Of a stretch of DNA of 64,000 bases, positions 45,712-54,812 are shown piece by piece. Position numbers and translations under genes: made by a program. The notes beneath the pieces were generated by a model. It did not search any database and was not told the origin of the DNA. It saw nothing but the letters and a program-made list of their open reading frames with translations. Origin of the DNA: an uncultured Clostridia bacterium (lineage in GTDB: Bacteria > Bacillota > Clostridia > Oscillospirales > Acutalibacteraceae); the NCBI GenBank assembly GCA_937898625.1, contig CALEJF010000035.1:8620-72619 (forward strand). The letters are read 5' to 3'. How positions within the stretch are numbered: the first letter of the stretch is position 1; each line of letters begins with the position of its first letter.

Positions 45712-46448
45712 CAATTCCACTCCTCACTAACATCTGTAAAATCTGAATCTATAAGTTCAACTTGCGTATCTTCACCATCACCGATAACTTTAACTTTTTT
45801 TGATTTAGTCAATTCAAGAACAGCTAAAAATGTTGCCACAATATCCGACCGAGATTCAGCCTCATCAAAAAGAGATTTCCAACGGGTTTTCGTACCCTTT
45901 TTGGAAAGTTTTTTAAAAATGCTTGAAATCTTTGAACTGACAGAAACAACTTTTTTAACCACAATTTCACGAAAGGCTTCAATTGGTGGTGGCAATAACC
46001 TCATTTTTTTGCCTGTTGCTGAAACATATGCATTAAAAAGTTCATCTGCCTCGTGAAGTCGTCTGTATGTCTGGTCAACCTCAATTTTTTCGGCACCTCT
46101 GATGAATGTTGAAAAACCCTCAGTGTTTTCAGCAAGTTTTTCAGCCATCAACTTCATATCACGATACTCTATTAACTCACCCTGAAGTTCTTGCTTCAAC
46201 TCCTCTGCTTCGTTATATACAGGAAGAAGAGAAACTGATTTCAAGTAAACTAATCTTGCTGCCATTTCAAGAAATTCAGATGCAACATACATATCTTCCT
46301 CTTGCATTTGACGAACATAATCAACATACTGCTCAACCAAGGTCACAATGGGGATATCATAAATATTCAATTTATGTTTTGAAATTAAATGTAAAAGCAA
46401 GTCCATTGGACCTTCAAAAACATCTATTTTATATGAAATCTTTTCCAT
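45711..46448 (-). CDS. scpA: Segregation and condensation protein ScpA
   Basis: A 245-aa kleisin. The N-terminal SMC-neck-binding part has FEGPMDLLLHLISKHKLNI. MAARLVYLKSVSLLP follows, and the C-terminal winged helix ends FLAVLELTKSKKV. It bridges the SMC heads with ScpB. Co-translated with scpB; site-2 protease gene 10 bp upstream. Confidence 0.96.
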   Translation of the reverse strand: MEKISYKIDVFEGPMDLLLHLISKHKLNIYDIPIVTLVEQYVDYVRQMQEEDMYVASEFLEMAARLVYLKSVSLLPVYNEAEELKQELQGELIEYRDMKLMAEKLAENTEGFSTFIRGAEKIEVDQTYRRLHEADELFNAYVSATGKKMRLLPPPIEAFREIVVKKVVSVSSKISSIFKKLSKKGTKTRWKSLFDEAESRSDIVATFLAVLELTKSKKVKVIGDGEDTQVELIDSDFTDVSEEWN

Positions 46449-46458
46449 AAACTATCCT

Positions 46459-47133
46459 TTATAATAATCCAAATGGTAATCTTGATATATTAGCAAACAA
46501 GCTGATAATCAAATTAGAAACAATAGAAAGTGGTTTTGAAAGAACACCAGTTAAAATTAAGAAGAACACAACAATTACAATATATCTTTCATACTGCATA
46601 AATTTAAAGTAATACTTTGCAGGTATTAAAAGCTGTAAAATCCTTGAGCCGTCCAATGGTGGAATAGGAAGAAGATTGAATACGGCAAGGTTAACATTAA
46701 CAACACCTGCAAAATACAAGAAATAATACACTGCAAGAAATAAAAGTGTAGGATTGCTATTATATAGATTTGCAAACAAGGTTGCTAAAAATATACAAAC
46801 AAATGCCATAATTAAATTTGAAATTGGACCTGCAATTGCAGTCAATGCCATACCCTTTTTAGGGTCCTTGAAATTTCTTGGGTTTACATTAACAGGTTTT
46901 GCATAACCAAATCCACAAAGAAAAATCATAATTGCACCCATTGGTGAAATATGTGCCATAGGGTTTAATGTCAATCTTCCTGAGTATCTTGGAGTATTGT
47001 CGCCAAGTTTTGTTGCAATCAATGCATGAGCATACTCATGAACAGGCATTGTACAAAAAATTACAAAAAGCCTTGAAAAGAAAGTAATAATAAGTTCAAG
47101 AGGCTCTCCACCTCTTATCAAGTCTAAAATCAT
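46459..47133 (-). CDS. Site-2 protease family (M50) membrane metalloprotease
   Basis: A 224-aa polytopic protein with the zinc motif HEYAHA and the distal ligand motif NLLPIPPLDGSRIL. Six membrane segments are visible. It resembles the YwhC/YpjB-type short M50 proteases next to scpAB in many Firmicutes. The substrate is unknown; SpoIVFB-type processing is unlikely as the CBS domain is missing. Confidence 0.88.
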   Translation of the reverse strand: MILDLIRGGEPLELIITFFSRLFVIFCTMPVHEYAHALIATKLGDNTPRYSGRLTLNPMAHISPMGAIMIFLCGFGYAKPVNVNPRNFKDPKKGMALTAIAGPISNLIMAFVCIFLATLFANLYNSNPTLLFLAVYYFLYFAGVVNVNLAVFNLLPIPPLDGSRILQLLIPAKYYFKFMQYERYIVIVVFFLILTGVLSKPLSIVSNLIISLFANISRLPFGLL

Positions 47134-47162
47134 AATTTTTCCAATCTTTCTCTAAAATAATA

Positions 47163-47993
47163 TTATATTCTAAATGTCACGATTCTGTCAATATTATTGA
47201 AATCAAAAATAACACTATTTTCTTTGAAATAACCATTAAAAATATCAATTATATCACTGCTTTGATTATCGCCACATTCAAATGCCATAAAGCCGTTTTC
47301 TTTAACTTTACCTGACCATTTTTCAGCTAAACATCTGTAAAAATCCAGTCCATCGTTGCCTCCGTCCAAGGCAGAAATCGGCTCTGATAAAACTTCTTTT
47401 TGCAATTCTTTAATTTCAGTTGAAGGAATATATGGTGGATTAGATAGTATAATATCAGCTGAAGGAAGTTTAGATAAATCAATCGTGAATAAATCATCAT
47501 TAATAAGGTTTACATTTTTTAAGTTGAGGTTTTTTGCATTAAGTTTAAGATATTCAAATGCAGTTTTTTCTTTTTCTAACAAGTAAACAGTAGCATCAGA
47601 AATATGTTTTGCAACAGTCAATCCAATGCACCCTGTACCTGAACACAAGTCAAAAACAATTGAATTATCAATATTTTTTAATTTTTCTATTGCATAATCA
47701 ACAAGCAATTCTGTTTCGGGCCTAGGTATAAGAACTCCTTTTCCCACGGAAAATGTCAGGTCATAAAAATCCCAGTTACCTAAAATATACTGTAACGGTT
47801 CCCCTGCTTTTCGCCTTTCAATAACACTATTAACAAGTGAAACATCATCTTCTGAAGCAATTTTATCAATGTAATATATCTTTTCTCTTTTAACTTTAAG
47901 AATATCTTCAAAAATGCACTGAGCTTCAAAATCGCCACAATCGCCGAAGGATAATTGATTACTGCAATAAGTAAATAATTCCTTTAATGTCAT
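47163..47993 (-). CDS. prmC: Peptide chain release factor N5-glutamine methyltransferase
   Basis: Methylates the GGQ glutamine of RF1 and RF2. The 276-aa protein has LIPRPETELLVDYA and the SAM motif DLCSGTGCIGLTVA. The substrate-binding NPPYIP is preceded by LS. Overlaps the DUF1385 gene by 4 bp (ATGA). In Bacillus DUF1385 (YwkD region)-prmC-prfA is the usual order; prfA is not present here. Confidence 0.95.
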   Translation of the reverse strand: MTLKELFTYCSNQLSFGDCGDFEAQCIFEDILKVKREKIYYIDKIASEDDVSLVNSVIERRKAGEPLQYILGNWDFYDLTFSVGKGVLIPRPETELLVDYAIEKLKNIDNSIVFDLCSGTGCIGLTVAKHISDATVYLLEKEKTAFEYLKLNAKNLNLKNVNLINDDLFTIDLSKLPSADIILSNPPYIPSTEIKELQKEVLSEPISALDGGNDGLDFYRCLAEKWSGKVKENGFMAFECGDNQSSDIIDIFNGYFKENSVIFDFNNIDRIVTFRI

Positions 47994-48967
47994 TTAATCA
48001 TATCATCCTCTGGGTTATCTGTAATTACTGCTTTCATTGACTCAATAGCAACTTCAATAATATCATCCGTAGGTTCTACAGTAGTAATTCTCTGCATTAA
48101 AAGACCCGGATATGAAAGGACTTTGACAATAAAATTATCATGTTTACCGGCAAATTTAATAAATTCATATCCTAACCCCATTATAAGAGGTAAAATAGCA
48201 ATTTTAATAATCATCCAGAGTAATTTGTTTATTGTTGCCAAGGCAGGAAAAACAAGAACAAGAGAAAAAGAAACAATCATACTTAAAATAAGCATAACAA
48301 ACATAAAAGCTGTTCCACATCTTGGATGTAATCGAGACATTTTTCTTACATTCTCCACAGTCAATTCAAGTCCGTTTTCGTAACAGAAAATAGTTTTATG
48401 TTCAGCGCCGTGATACATAAACACTCGTCTAATCATAGACATTCTTGAAACTGCAATCATATAGAGGATAAAAATAATTATTCTTAATATGCCCTCGAAC
48501 AAAGAATGATATTTTGAAATATCCACAGTTGTTAAAATGTATTTATCAAATAAATCCACAACCTCAATTGGCACATAAAGAAATATCAGCATAGCTAAAA
48601 GGACACCGATTACTGACGCAATTGTTGTGACTATTGTTGTCATTTTCTCGCTTAAATGTTCAGAAAGCCATTTGTCGAGTTTGGACATATCCTCTTCTTT
48701 TTCTTCTTCAGTCAATGCCTTATCTGCTGATTTCATAAGATACTTATACCCTGTTATCATTGATTCGGCAAAACCAACTATTCCACGAATAATAGGCAAT
48801 CCAAGCACTTTATGTTTTTTGCTTATTGGAACAAACTCTTCCATTTCAGTATCAATTGTACCATCAGGGAGACGCACGGACATAGCAGTTCCTTTTGGTC
48901 CCCTCATCATTATTCCTTCAATTAGTGCTTGTCCGCCGATTGATGTTTTGTGTTGTTTACTACTCAA
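47990..48967 (-). CDS. DUF1385 membrane protein
   Basis: A 325-aa multi-pass membrane protein. SIGGQALIEGIMMRGPKG and YHGAEHKTIFCYENG are hallmarks of DUF1385, whose histidines could bind metal. About five membrane segments follow residue 105. The open frame reaches 49039, but TTG at 48965-48967, seven bases past AAGGAGAT, is the start that fits the family. It is usually encoded just before prmC, as here. Function unknown. Confidence 0.88.
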   Translation of the reverse strand: MSSKQHKTSIGGQALIEGIMMRGPKGTAMSVRLPDGTIDTEMEEFVPISKKHKVLGLPIIRGIVGFAESMITGYKYLMKSADKALTEEEKEEDMSKLDKWLSEHLSEKMTTIVTTIASVIGVLLAMLIFLYVPIEVVDLFDKYILTTVDISKYHSLFEGILRIIIFILYMIAVSRMSMIRRVFMYHGAEHKTIFCYENGLELTVENVRKMSRLHPRCGTAFMFVMLILSMIVSFSLVLVFPALATINKLLWMIIKIAILPLIMGLGYEFIKFAGKHDNFIVKVLSYPGLLMQRITTVEPTDDIIEVAIESMKAVITDNPEDDMIK

Positions 48968-48980
48968 ATTAATTATCTCC

Positions 48981-50384
48981 TTATTTTCTTCTTGGTAAGG
49001 ATATTGTAACTGTTGTACCCTGACCAAGTTCACTTTCAATTTTTAATTCACCATTATGTAGCTTAATAATTTCCTCGGTAACAGCAAGACCAATACCACT
49101 GCCACGAACGCTATTATTTGCCTTATAGAATTTTTCTCTTACTTTAGGAAGGTCGTTTTTTGATATACCACACCCATCGTCAGATATGATAATATTAACA
49201 TTCTTATTATCAACCTTTAATGAAACCTTAACGGTTCCACCCTTTTTATTATACTTGAAACTATTATCAATTATATTTACAAAAGACTGTTTAAGTCTGT
49301 TTTTATCACCATATATAATTATGCCATTTTTAGGAATATCAGTTTGTAGCGTTATGCTTTCCCTCTCTGAACGACTTCCAAACACCTCAAGGACTTCTGA
49401 AAGTTCCTTAACAATATCCATCTGAGATGATTTTAGCGATAATTTTCCACTTTCCATACGAGAGAAATCAAGTAATTCCTCAACCATATCCGTTAATCGT
49501 TCTGACTCATTAACAATAACATCCAAACCTTTATTCAAAAGCACCTCGTCGTTTTGGGTTTCTTTAATTGTTTCTCCCCAACCCTTTATTGCTGTTAAAG
49601 GAGTACGAAGTTCATGAGAAACAGTCGATATAAACTCATTTTTCATTCTTTCAGCTTCGCCAATTTCAAAAGCCATATTATTTATAGTTTCGCAAAGCTG
49701 TCCAATTTCATCATCGTACTTATGTTTTTCAATAGAAACATTAAAGTCGCCCTTTGCTATACGAGAAGCTGTTTCATTGATTTTTCTAACAGGATTAATG
49801 ATTGAATTTATAAAGAACAAACCTGATGTAACAACAATTGCTATAATCAATATCATTACAAAAGCAATTATCAACCAAATTAAAACTATTTGTCTATCAA
49901 TATCCTCAAGTGAAATAATGTATCTTAATGCACCTGAAATTGATTGGTCACTGCTTGGTAAAATGTATGTCAGTGACATAATTTTTTCACCATTCTGCAT
50001 TTTACCAATCCACTCGCCCTTATTATCAGAGGAAGCTTTAGCATAGTCAAAGTCAGGATATGATTCATTTTCAACAGAAAATCCCGTTGATGATACAACC
50101 ACATTCCCGTTTTTATCTATCACCCAAACTTCCATAACATTTTTGTCGGAAAAATCATCAACAAATCGCTTTGCCATTTTATTAAAGGTTTCGTCACTAA
50201 CGGGAGAAGCAGAATTAAAATGCGACATAACAAGGGATGTGGCTCGGGAGTTCAATGTAACTCTTACGGAATTATAATACTGATTTTTCAACATTATACC
50301 AGCCGATATGCCAACTATTAAAATGACTGAAACAGTACTTGCAAGAACGGTGACAACCCAACGCTTAACTATACTATTTTTCAT
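48981..50384 (-). CDS. Sensor histidine kinase with HAMP domain
   Basis: A 467-aa kinase. Membrane spans lie at about 9-31 and 166-193, enclosing a 135-residue extracytoplasmic sensor. A HAMP domain covers about 194-246, HisKA carries His257 in STVSHELRTPL, and HATPase_c has DNSFKYNKKGG, DDGCGI and GSGIGLAV. It is of the PhoR/ResE/WalK group. It lies 24 bp after its response regulator and is followed by DUF1385. GGGAGGTGA precedes the ATG. Confidence 0.93.
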   Translation of the reverse strand: MKNSIVKRWVVTVLASTVSVILIVGISAGIMLKNQYYNSVRVTLNSRATSLVMSHFNSASPVSDETFNKMAKRFVDDFSDKNVMEVWVIDKNGNVVVSSTGFSVENESYPDFDYAKASSDNKGEWIGKMQNGEKIMSLTYILPSSDQSISGALRYIISLEDIDRQIVLIWLIIAFVMILIIAIVVTSGLFFINSIINPVRKINETASRIAKGDFNVSIEKHKYDDEIGQLCETINNMAFEIGEAERMKNEFISTVSHELRTPLTAIKGWGETIKETQNDEVLLNKGLDVIVNESERLTDMVEELLDFSRMESGKLSLKSSQMDIVKELSEVLEVFGSRSERESITLQTDIPKNGIIIYGDKNRLKQSFVNIIDNSFKYNKKGGTVKVSLKVDNKNVNIIISDDGCGISKNDLPKVREKFYKANNSVRGSGIGLAVTEEIIKLHNGELKIESELGQGTTVTISLPRRK

Positions 50385-50408
50385 CGAGTTATGTCACCTC
50401 CCTTTAAA

Positions 50409-51113
50409 TTAGACAATCCACTTGTATCCCATACCCCAGACTGTTGTAAGATGTTTTGGTTGGGATGGTTCTTCTTCCACCTTATTTCTCAATCGATGAA
50501 TATTTACATCAACTACTTTTTCATCTCCAAAATAGGAATCACCCCATACAAACTTTAAAATATCAGTTCTGTCAAGTGCAACATTAGGATTTGTGAAAAA
50601 GTATTCAATAATGGAAAACTCCATTTGTGTTAAATCAATATTAACTCCGTTTTTTGTCAATGTATGACTTCTCAAATCAAGAATAAACTCATTGAGGGCA
50701 ATAATATTATCATTATTCTTTTTGTTATCATTTTCTATTGTCAATGAAACTCGTCTGTAAACAGCATCTATTCTTGCCATAAGTTCAGATGGAGAAAAAG
50801 GCTTTGTAACATAGTCATCAGCACCTACCATCAAACCTGTAACCTTATCCATCTCTTGAGTCCTTGCAGTCAACATAATAATACCTATACGCTTGCTTTT
50901 ATCACGGATGTATTTACATACTTCAAGGCCATCAACAAATGGCATCATTATATCAAGGATGACAATATCAATTTTATCGCTATTCTCATCAAATTTTTTA
51001 ATTGCTTCTTCACCATTGGCTGCTTCTAAAACTTCATAACCATTACGACGAAGATTTATTACAACAAAATCTCTGATGGATGCTTCATCTTCAGCAATGA
51101 GTACATATTTCAT
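50409..51113 (-). CDS. OmpR/PhoB-family response regulator
   Basis: A 234-aa regulator. The receiver has EDE near residue 9, phospho-acceptor Asp54 in VILDIMMP, and Thr and Lys in TARTQ and TKPFSP. The C-terminal winged helix has DEKVVDVNIHRLRNKVEE. The true start is the ATG at 51111-51113, eight bases past AGGTGAT; the first GTG in frame is in that site. The kinase gene follows. Confidence 0.94.
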   Translation of the reverse strand: MKYVLIAEDEASIRDFVVINLRRNGYEVLEAANGEEAIKKFDENSDKIDIVILDIMMPFVDGLEVCKYIRDKSKRIGIIMLTARTQEMDKVTGLMVGADDYVTKPFSPSELMARIDAVYRRVSLTIENDNKKNNDNIIALNEFILDLRSHTLTKNGVNIDLTQMEFSIIEYFFTNPNVALDRTDILKFVWGDSYFGDEKVVDVNIHRLRNKVEEEPSQPKHLTTVWGMGYKWIV

Positions 51114-51122
51114 AAATATCAC

Positions 51123-52496
51123 CTATTTATAAACTATAAAATTTTCATTTAAGTATTTTTCAAAGTCATTTTCACTATCATTATCAAAGAATTTATACGC
51201 GTATATATGAGATGTATTTTCTTTTAACTTTGTATATCCAAAAGTATCTTCTGACCATTCAGGAACAGAAAATGCTCGTAATGAAAAAATCTCATCATGT
51301 AGAGTTCCATCTTCATTTATATAGTAAAAGGTCAATGTTGAATTATTATAATCATAAACAGCAGTTATTGTATTTATCCAGGATTCATCAACAATTAATA
51401 AATACTCAAAAGAACTATTTAAAACACATTTTTTGTCAGGTGAAAGACCTGAACTATTAAACTCATTCCACACTGTAAGATTTAAAGGTGTTCTATCATC
51501 AGACCCTTTTGAAATGCGTTCAGCATATGGAAATTCTTCTAAAGTTGGAATTTCAATTAAACCATCCATATCAAAATCCAGTGAAAAAATTTTAGAATCC
51601 CTTAGTGTGCTTGGCTGTATGGAATGATTTTGTTCGTATAAGGGTAATGATAAACTAAAGTCCTTGTGATTTATACTAACTATTTCAGTAATAATACCTC
51701 GCTCACTGATAGCACCATCTATAAAAATTCGCGTAAATTCATTATCGTTTTCCTTATATAAATCAGTTGCAATATTATAAATTTCCAACATTCCTGTTAA
51801 AGAAAACCTTTGCTCCTGTGCTACAGAATAATCCTCATTAAAACTTAGTATTCTTCCGGTTGTATTTTTCTCTTGACCTGAAAGACTGATATCAATGAAA
51901 AAGAAATCGTCACAATTATCATTATTAAAATCAGAAATATACAAATCAGAATATAATTCTGTCTTTAAAAGCATTGTAGATACATTATCAAAGCTGTAAA
52001 CAGAAAGAATGTGATTACCAAATGATGTAAATTCAGTTGAGTTTACAGATTCAATTTGCTCTGTTGCTTTAAAACTCAATAGAATTTCATAATTCCTGTC
52101 CCCATTAATATCAGCAAAATTTATTTCATAAAAATCTTCATTTAAACCTTTTATTTTTGAAATAAAAGACCAGTCGTCGTTTTCCATCTTAAAGATACTG
52201 ACACATGCTAAGTTATCTTCCGATAAATCTGAGTAAAAAACAAAAGCTTCATCTATGTTGTCATTATTCATATCGAAAAACAGATATGACGATGTATAAT
52301 TGCCACTTAATGGATTTTTCATAACAATTCCATCGCTATCTGAAACTGTTTTTTCAAACGCCTGTTGCAGGAGCCTATTTTCACCACTTAATTTTGGTGG
52401 ACGCATTAGGCTTTCAATTGATGTGATATTATGTAATCCAATAGTAAGTGACAGACAAATTATAATTACACCCATTATTACTGCAATTTTTTTCAT
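51123..52496 (-). CDS. FG-GAP-like repeat protein, exported
   Basis: A 457-aa protein with an N-terminal signal or anchor (residues 5-22, no lipobox cysteine). At least four calcium-binding-like repeats follow: FFDMNNDNIDEAFVFY, FADINGDRNYEILLSF, ISDFNNDNCDDFFFID, SLDFDMDGLIEIPTL. These are spaced as in beta-propeller FG-GAP/VCBS proteins. It lies between cdaR and the response regulator with 9-24 bp gaps, so it may act as a sensor partner of the kinase (inference). No named family recognised. Confidence 0.7.
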   Translation of the reverse strand: MKKIAVIMGVIIICLSLTIGLHNITSIESLMRPPKLSGENRLLQQAFEKTVSDSDGIVMKNPLSGNYTSSYLFFDMNNDNIDEAFVFYSDLSEDNLACVSIFKMENDDWSFISKIKGLNEDFYEINFADINGDRNYEILLSFKATEQIESVNSTEFTSFGNHILSVYSFDNVSTMLLKTELYSDLYISDFNNDNCDDFFFIDISLSGQEKNTTGRILSFNEDYSVAQEQRFSLTGMLEIYNIATDLYKENDNEFTRIFIDGAISERGIITEIVSINHKDFSLSLPLYEQNHSIQPSTLRDSKIFSLDFDMDGLIEIPTLEEFPYAERISKGSDDRTPLNLTVWNEFNSSGLSPDKKCVLNSSFEYLLIVDESWINTITAVYDYNNSTLTFYYINEDGTLHDEIFSLRAFSVPEWSEDTFGYTKLKENTSHIYAYKFFDNDSENDFEKYLNENFIVYK

Positions 52497-52520
52497 AGTC
52501 TGTCACCACCTAATTTTAGA

Positions 52521-53822
52521 TTATTTTTCTTCCACTTTAACGCTGATGCTACAATCACCAACAGCCCAACACTGCTTATTGGCAGGAACAACAACTCTAC
52601 CTTTAAGTGCTTTTGTGCTTGTTGTAACATCTTGTTCTGTTGTATCTACAACTATGTAAAATTCACTGTCAGAAATACTGGAAAGTGCTTCTTCAGAACC
52701 AACAACAGTAATTTCTATTCCCGATGTAGCAAGAGAGGAAATTTCAAAGAAATTTAAGTTATTCTTTACTGAAATATTTGAAGCCGGAACTGTAAATTTT
52801 TTGGTTGTCATTTTTGATGCGTCAATTGAAACAGTAAATGTATCTACTTTTTCATCATCTAAATATGCAAATGACTTTGATTCGTTAGCCTTGATTTTAT
52901 AAGTATTCTTCTTGTTATAAATATCTGCAAAATCAATTGTATCAACAACAAAATACTCCATTGAATCAACTAAATCAACAGGAATTGCCGCTGTAACTTT
53001 AGAAGGTGAAATGCTGTATTCAATATGACTATTACTGTAATACGAAGGCGTATTTTTAAATTCCACAGCAGTAGGTAAAGTGACAATTTTCAAAACAGGA
53101 AGTGTAATACTTACACTATCGTCACTAAAATCTAACAATGATGAATCAACAACTGTTTTATCCTTTGATAATAAAACAATACTAGCCTGTTTTGTTGTGT
53201 TTTTGGTCAGCATCTCATCAATCGAGATATTTGCATTTAGTGTATTTATCTGATTAATTATGGTTGTAGGTCCACTAACTTTTATTCTGTCAACAGATGG
53301 TACAATGTCACCTAATTTGTGGTTATCAGGAACAAATTTCGTTAATGAAGAATCAATGTTGACATTTATAGGCAATTCTATTTCTTTACGCCAGTCAAAG
53401 AAAACTTCAATTTCACTCTCTGAGTAGGATGTTATAGTAAAATCTGAATTTTCCTCCTTAGGTTTTACTATAAGTTTCAGTAGTTTTTTTCCACTACTGT
53501 CAGCATCACTTGTGTTAGCTGAAACAGAAAAATCTTCAGCAGTTAATGATGAAACTATGTATTTTTTTCCCGTTACTGTTATATCAACTGTAAAATCAGA
53601 TGAACCAAAAATCTCTAAACCTAATTTTTCAGGCACACTGTTTTCATACTTTATTGCAACAGGTACATCTGTAATTACCTTTTGAATTTCGGGGCTTTGT
53701 TCAATAGCAACCCACATCCAAAGAATAAAAGCTATAACAAATGAGAATATCAGAAGAAATCTATTATTATTTATAAGAGAGGAAAAAGTGTATTTTATAT
53801 TACCTTTATTTTGCTTGTTCAT
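52521..53822 (-). CDS. cdaR: YbbR-domain protein CdaR
   Basis: A 433-aa membrane-anchored protein. The N-terminal span (about 22-38, LLIFSFVIAFILWMW) is followed by four YbbR-like beta repeats, for example VPVAIKYENSVPEKLG, GDIVPSVDRIKVSGP. CdaR binds and regulates the diadenylate cyclase CdaA. Its start overlaps the cdaA end by 17 bp. In Bacillus glmM follows; here it does not. Confidence 0.92.
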   Translation of the reverse strand: MNKQNKGNIKYTFSSLINNNRFLLIFSFVIAFILWMWVAIEQSPEIQKVITDVPVAIKYENSVPEKLGLEIFGSSDFTVDITVTGKKYIVSSLTAEDFSVSANTSDADSSGKKLLKLIVKPKEENSDFTITSYSESEIEVFFDWRKEIELPINVNIDSSLTKFVPDNHKLGDIVPSVDRIKVSGPTTIINQINTLNANISIDEMLTKNTTKQASIVLLSKDKTVVDSSLLDFSDDSVSITLPVLKIVTLPTAVEFKNTPSYYSNSHIEYSISPSKVTAAIPVDLVDSMEYFVVDTIDFADIYNKKNTYKIKANESKSFAYLDDEKVDTFTVSIDASKMTTKKFTVPASNISVKNNLNFFEISSLATSGIEITVVGSEEALSSISDSEFYIVVDTTEQDVTTSTKALKGRVVVPANKQCWAVGDCSISVKVEEK

Positions 53823-54690
53823 TCGTATTACCTCGTCTTAATTTAAGTTTTCTGTTATCCTTGTTAATGTTTTTTATTAATTCCTTAGATAAAATCTCAC
53901 GCAAATCACCATCAGAAATACCACGAGTTAAATTTCCTCGTTTAGCTACAGAAATAGCACCCGTTTCCTCTGAAACAATTACTACAACGGCATCACTAGA
54001 CTCGCTAATACCAATTGCAGCACGATGTCTTGTCCCAAGGTCACTGCTGATTCCCTGATGACTTGTCAAAGGAAGAATGCATCCGGCAGACACAACCCTT
54101 CCATCTTTAATTATTACAGCACCATCATGCATAGGTGCTTTTGGAAAGAAAATATTACATATCATTTCAGGTGTTACAATTGCATCAATCATTGTACCTG
54201 TTTTTGCAATTTCACCAAGTTTTGTATCTCTTTCAAAAACTATAAGAGAGCCAATCTTTTTATCATGCATTTCTGCACATGCTTTACAAACAGCATTAAT
54301 TGTCTTTTGAACTTTCTCTTGTTCTTCTGCTTCATCACGGTTTTTAAAATTTAAAAGATTGAAGTTTGAAACAGAACTTCTTCCAACACTTTCAAGAGCA
54401 TGTCGTATTTCAGGTGAGAATATAATTACAAGAACAATAAATAAGTTGCCAAAAACAAGACTCAAAATGTACTTACTTGTTTCCATATCAAAAAGTGAAA
54501 CGAAGAAATATGCTACAAAAAGTAAAAACACACCTTTTGCTAACTGTATCGCCCTTGTATCTCGAATTAATTTAATCAAACCATATATAACAAAGGCAAC
54601 AAGTATAACATCAAGCAAATCACCTAAAGAACTAAAGGAGGTTATCGCTCGTTTGATTTGTTCAAAACGTTCACCAAAATTTTCAAACAT
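53806..54690 (-). CDS. cdaA: Diadenylate cyclase CdaA
   Basis: A 294-aa membrane enzyme that makes cyclic di-AMP from two ATP. Three membrane segments occupy about residues 22-92. The DAC domain has the catalytic DGA (189-191, in MHDGAVI) and RHR (221-223, in GTRHRAAIG). c-di-AMP controls potassium uptake and wall homeostasis. A strong promoter lies about 100 bp upstream with a long hairpin in the leader. The ribosome binding site (GAGAAG) is weak. Confidence 0.96.
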   Translation of the reverse strand: MFENFGERFEQIKRAITSFSSLGDLLDVILVAFVIYGLIKLIRDTRAIQLAKGVFLLFVAYFFVSLFDMETSKYILSLVFGNLFIVLVIIFSPEIRHALESVGRSSVSNFNLLNFKNRDEAEEQEKVQKTINAVCKACAEMHDKKIGSLIVFERDTKLGEIAKTGTMIDAIVTPEMICNIFFPKAPMHDGAVIIKDGRVVSAGCILPLTSHQGISSDLGTRHRAAIGISESSDAVVVIVSEETGAISVAKRGNLTRGISDGDLREILSKELIKNINKDNRKLKLRRGNTNEQAK

Positions 54691-54718
54691 AATCTTCTCA
54701 CTCTCTTCACAAAAAATA

Positions 54719-54787
54719 CAATATATTGCAAAATATCCGTTTATTTAATAATCATTAAATACGGATATACATATTCACAATATATTG
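54719..54787 (-). promoter_or_regulatory. Extended hairpin in the cdaA leader
   Basis: ATATCCGT (54733-54740) and ACGGATAT (54761-54768) form a stem extended inward by ATTTAAT/ATTAAAT. Two identical palindromic CAATATATTG copies (54719-54728 and 54778-54787) flank it, so the whole region can fold into a 69-base imperfect hairpin. It could be the terminator of the desulfurase transcript or a control element of cdaA. It does not match the ydaO c-di-AMP riboswitch. Confidence 0.55.
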
Positions 54788-54812
54788 TATCACAAGTATT
54801 TCTATTTTGCAA
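54784..54812 (-). promoter_or_regulatory. Sigma-A promoter of the cdaA operon
   Basis: On the minus strand TTGCAA (54812-54807), 17 bp and TACAAT (54789-54784). The -35 overlaps the 3' end of the desulfurase gene. It probably drives the whole 25-kb run, at least its first genes. Confidence 0.75.

Noticed and set aside
54691..54801. c-di-AMP (ydaO) riboswitch before cdaA
   Set aside because: The conserved ydaO blocks are missing; only a simple long hairpin is seen.
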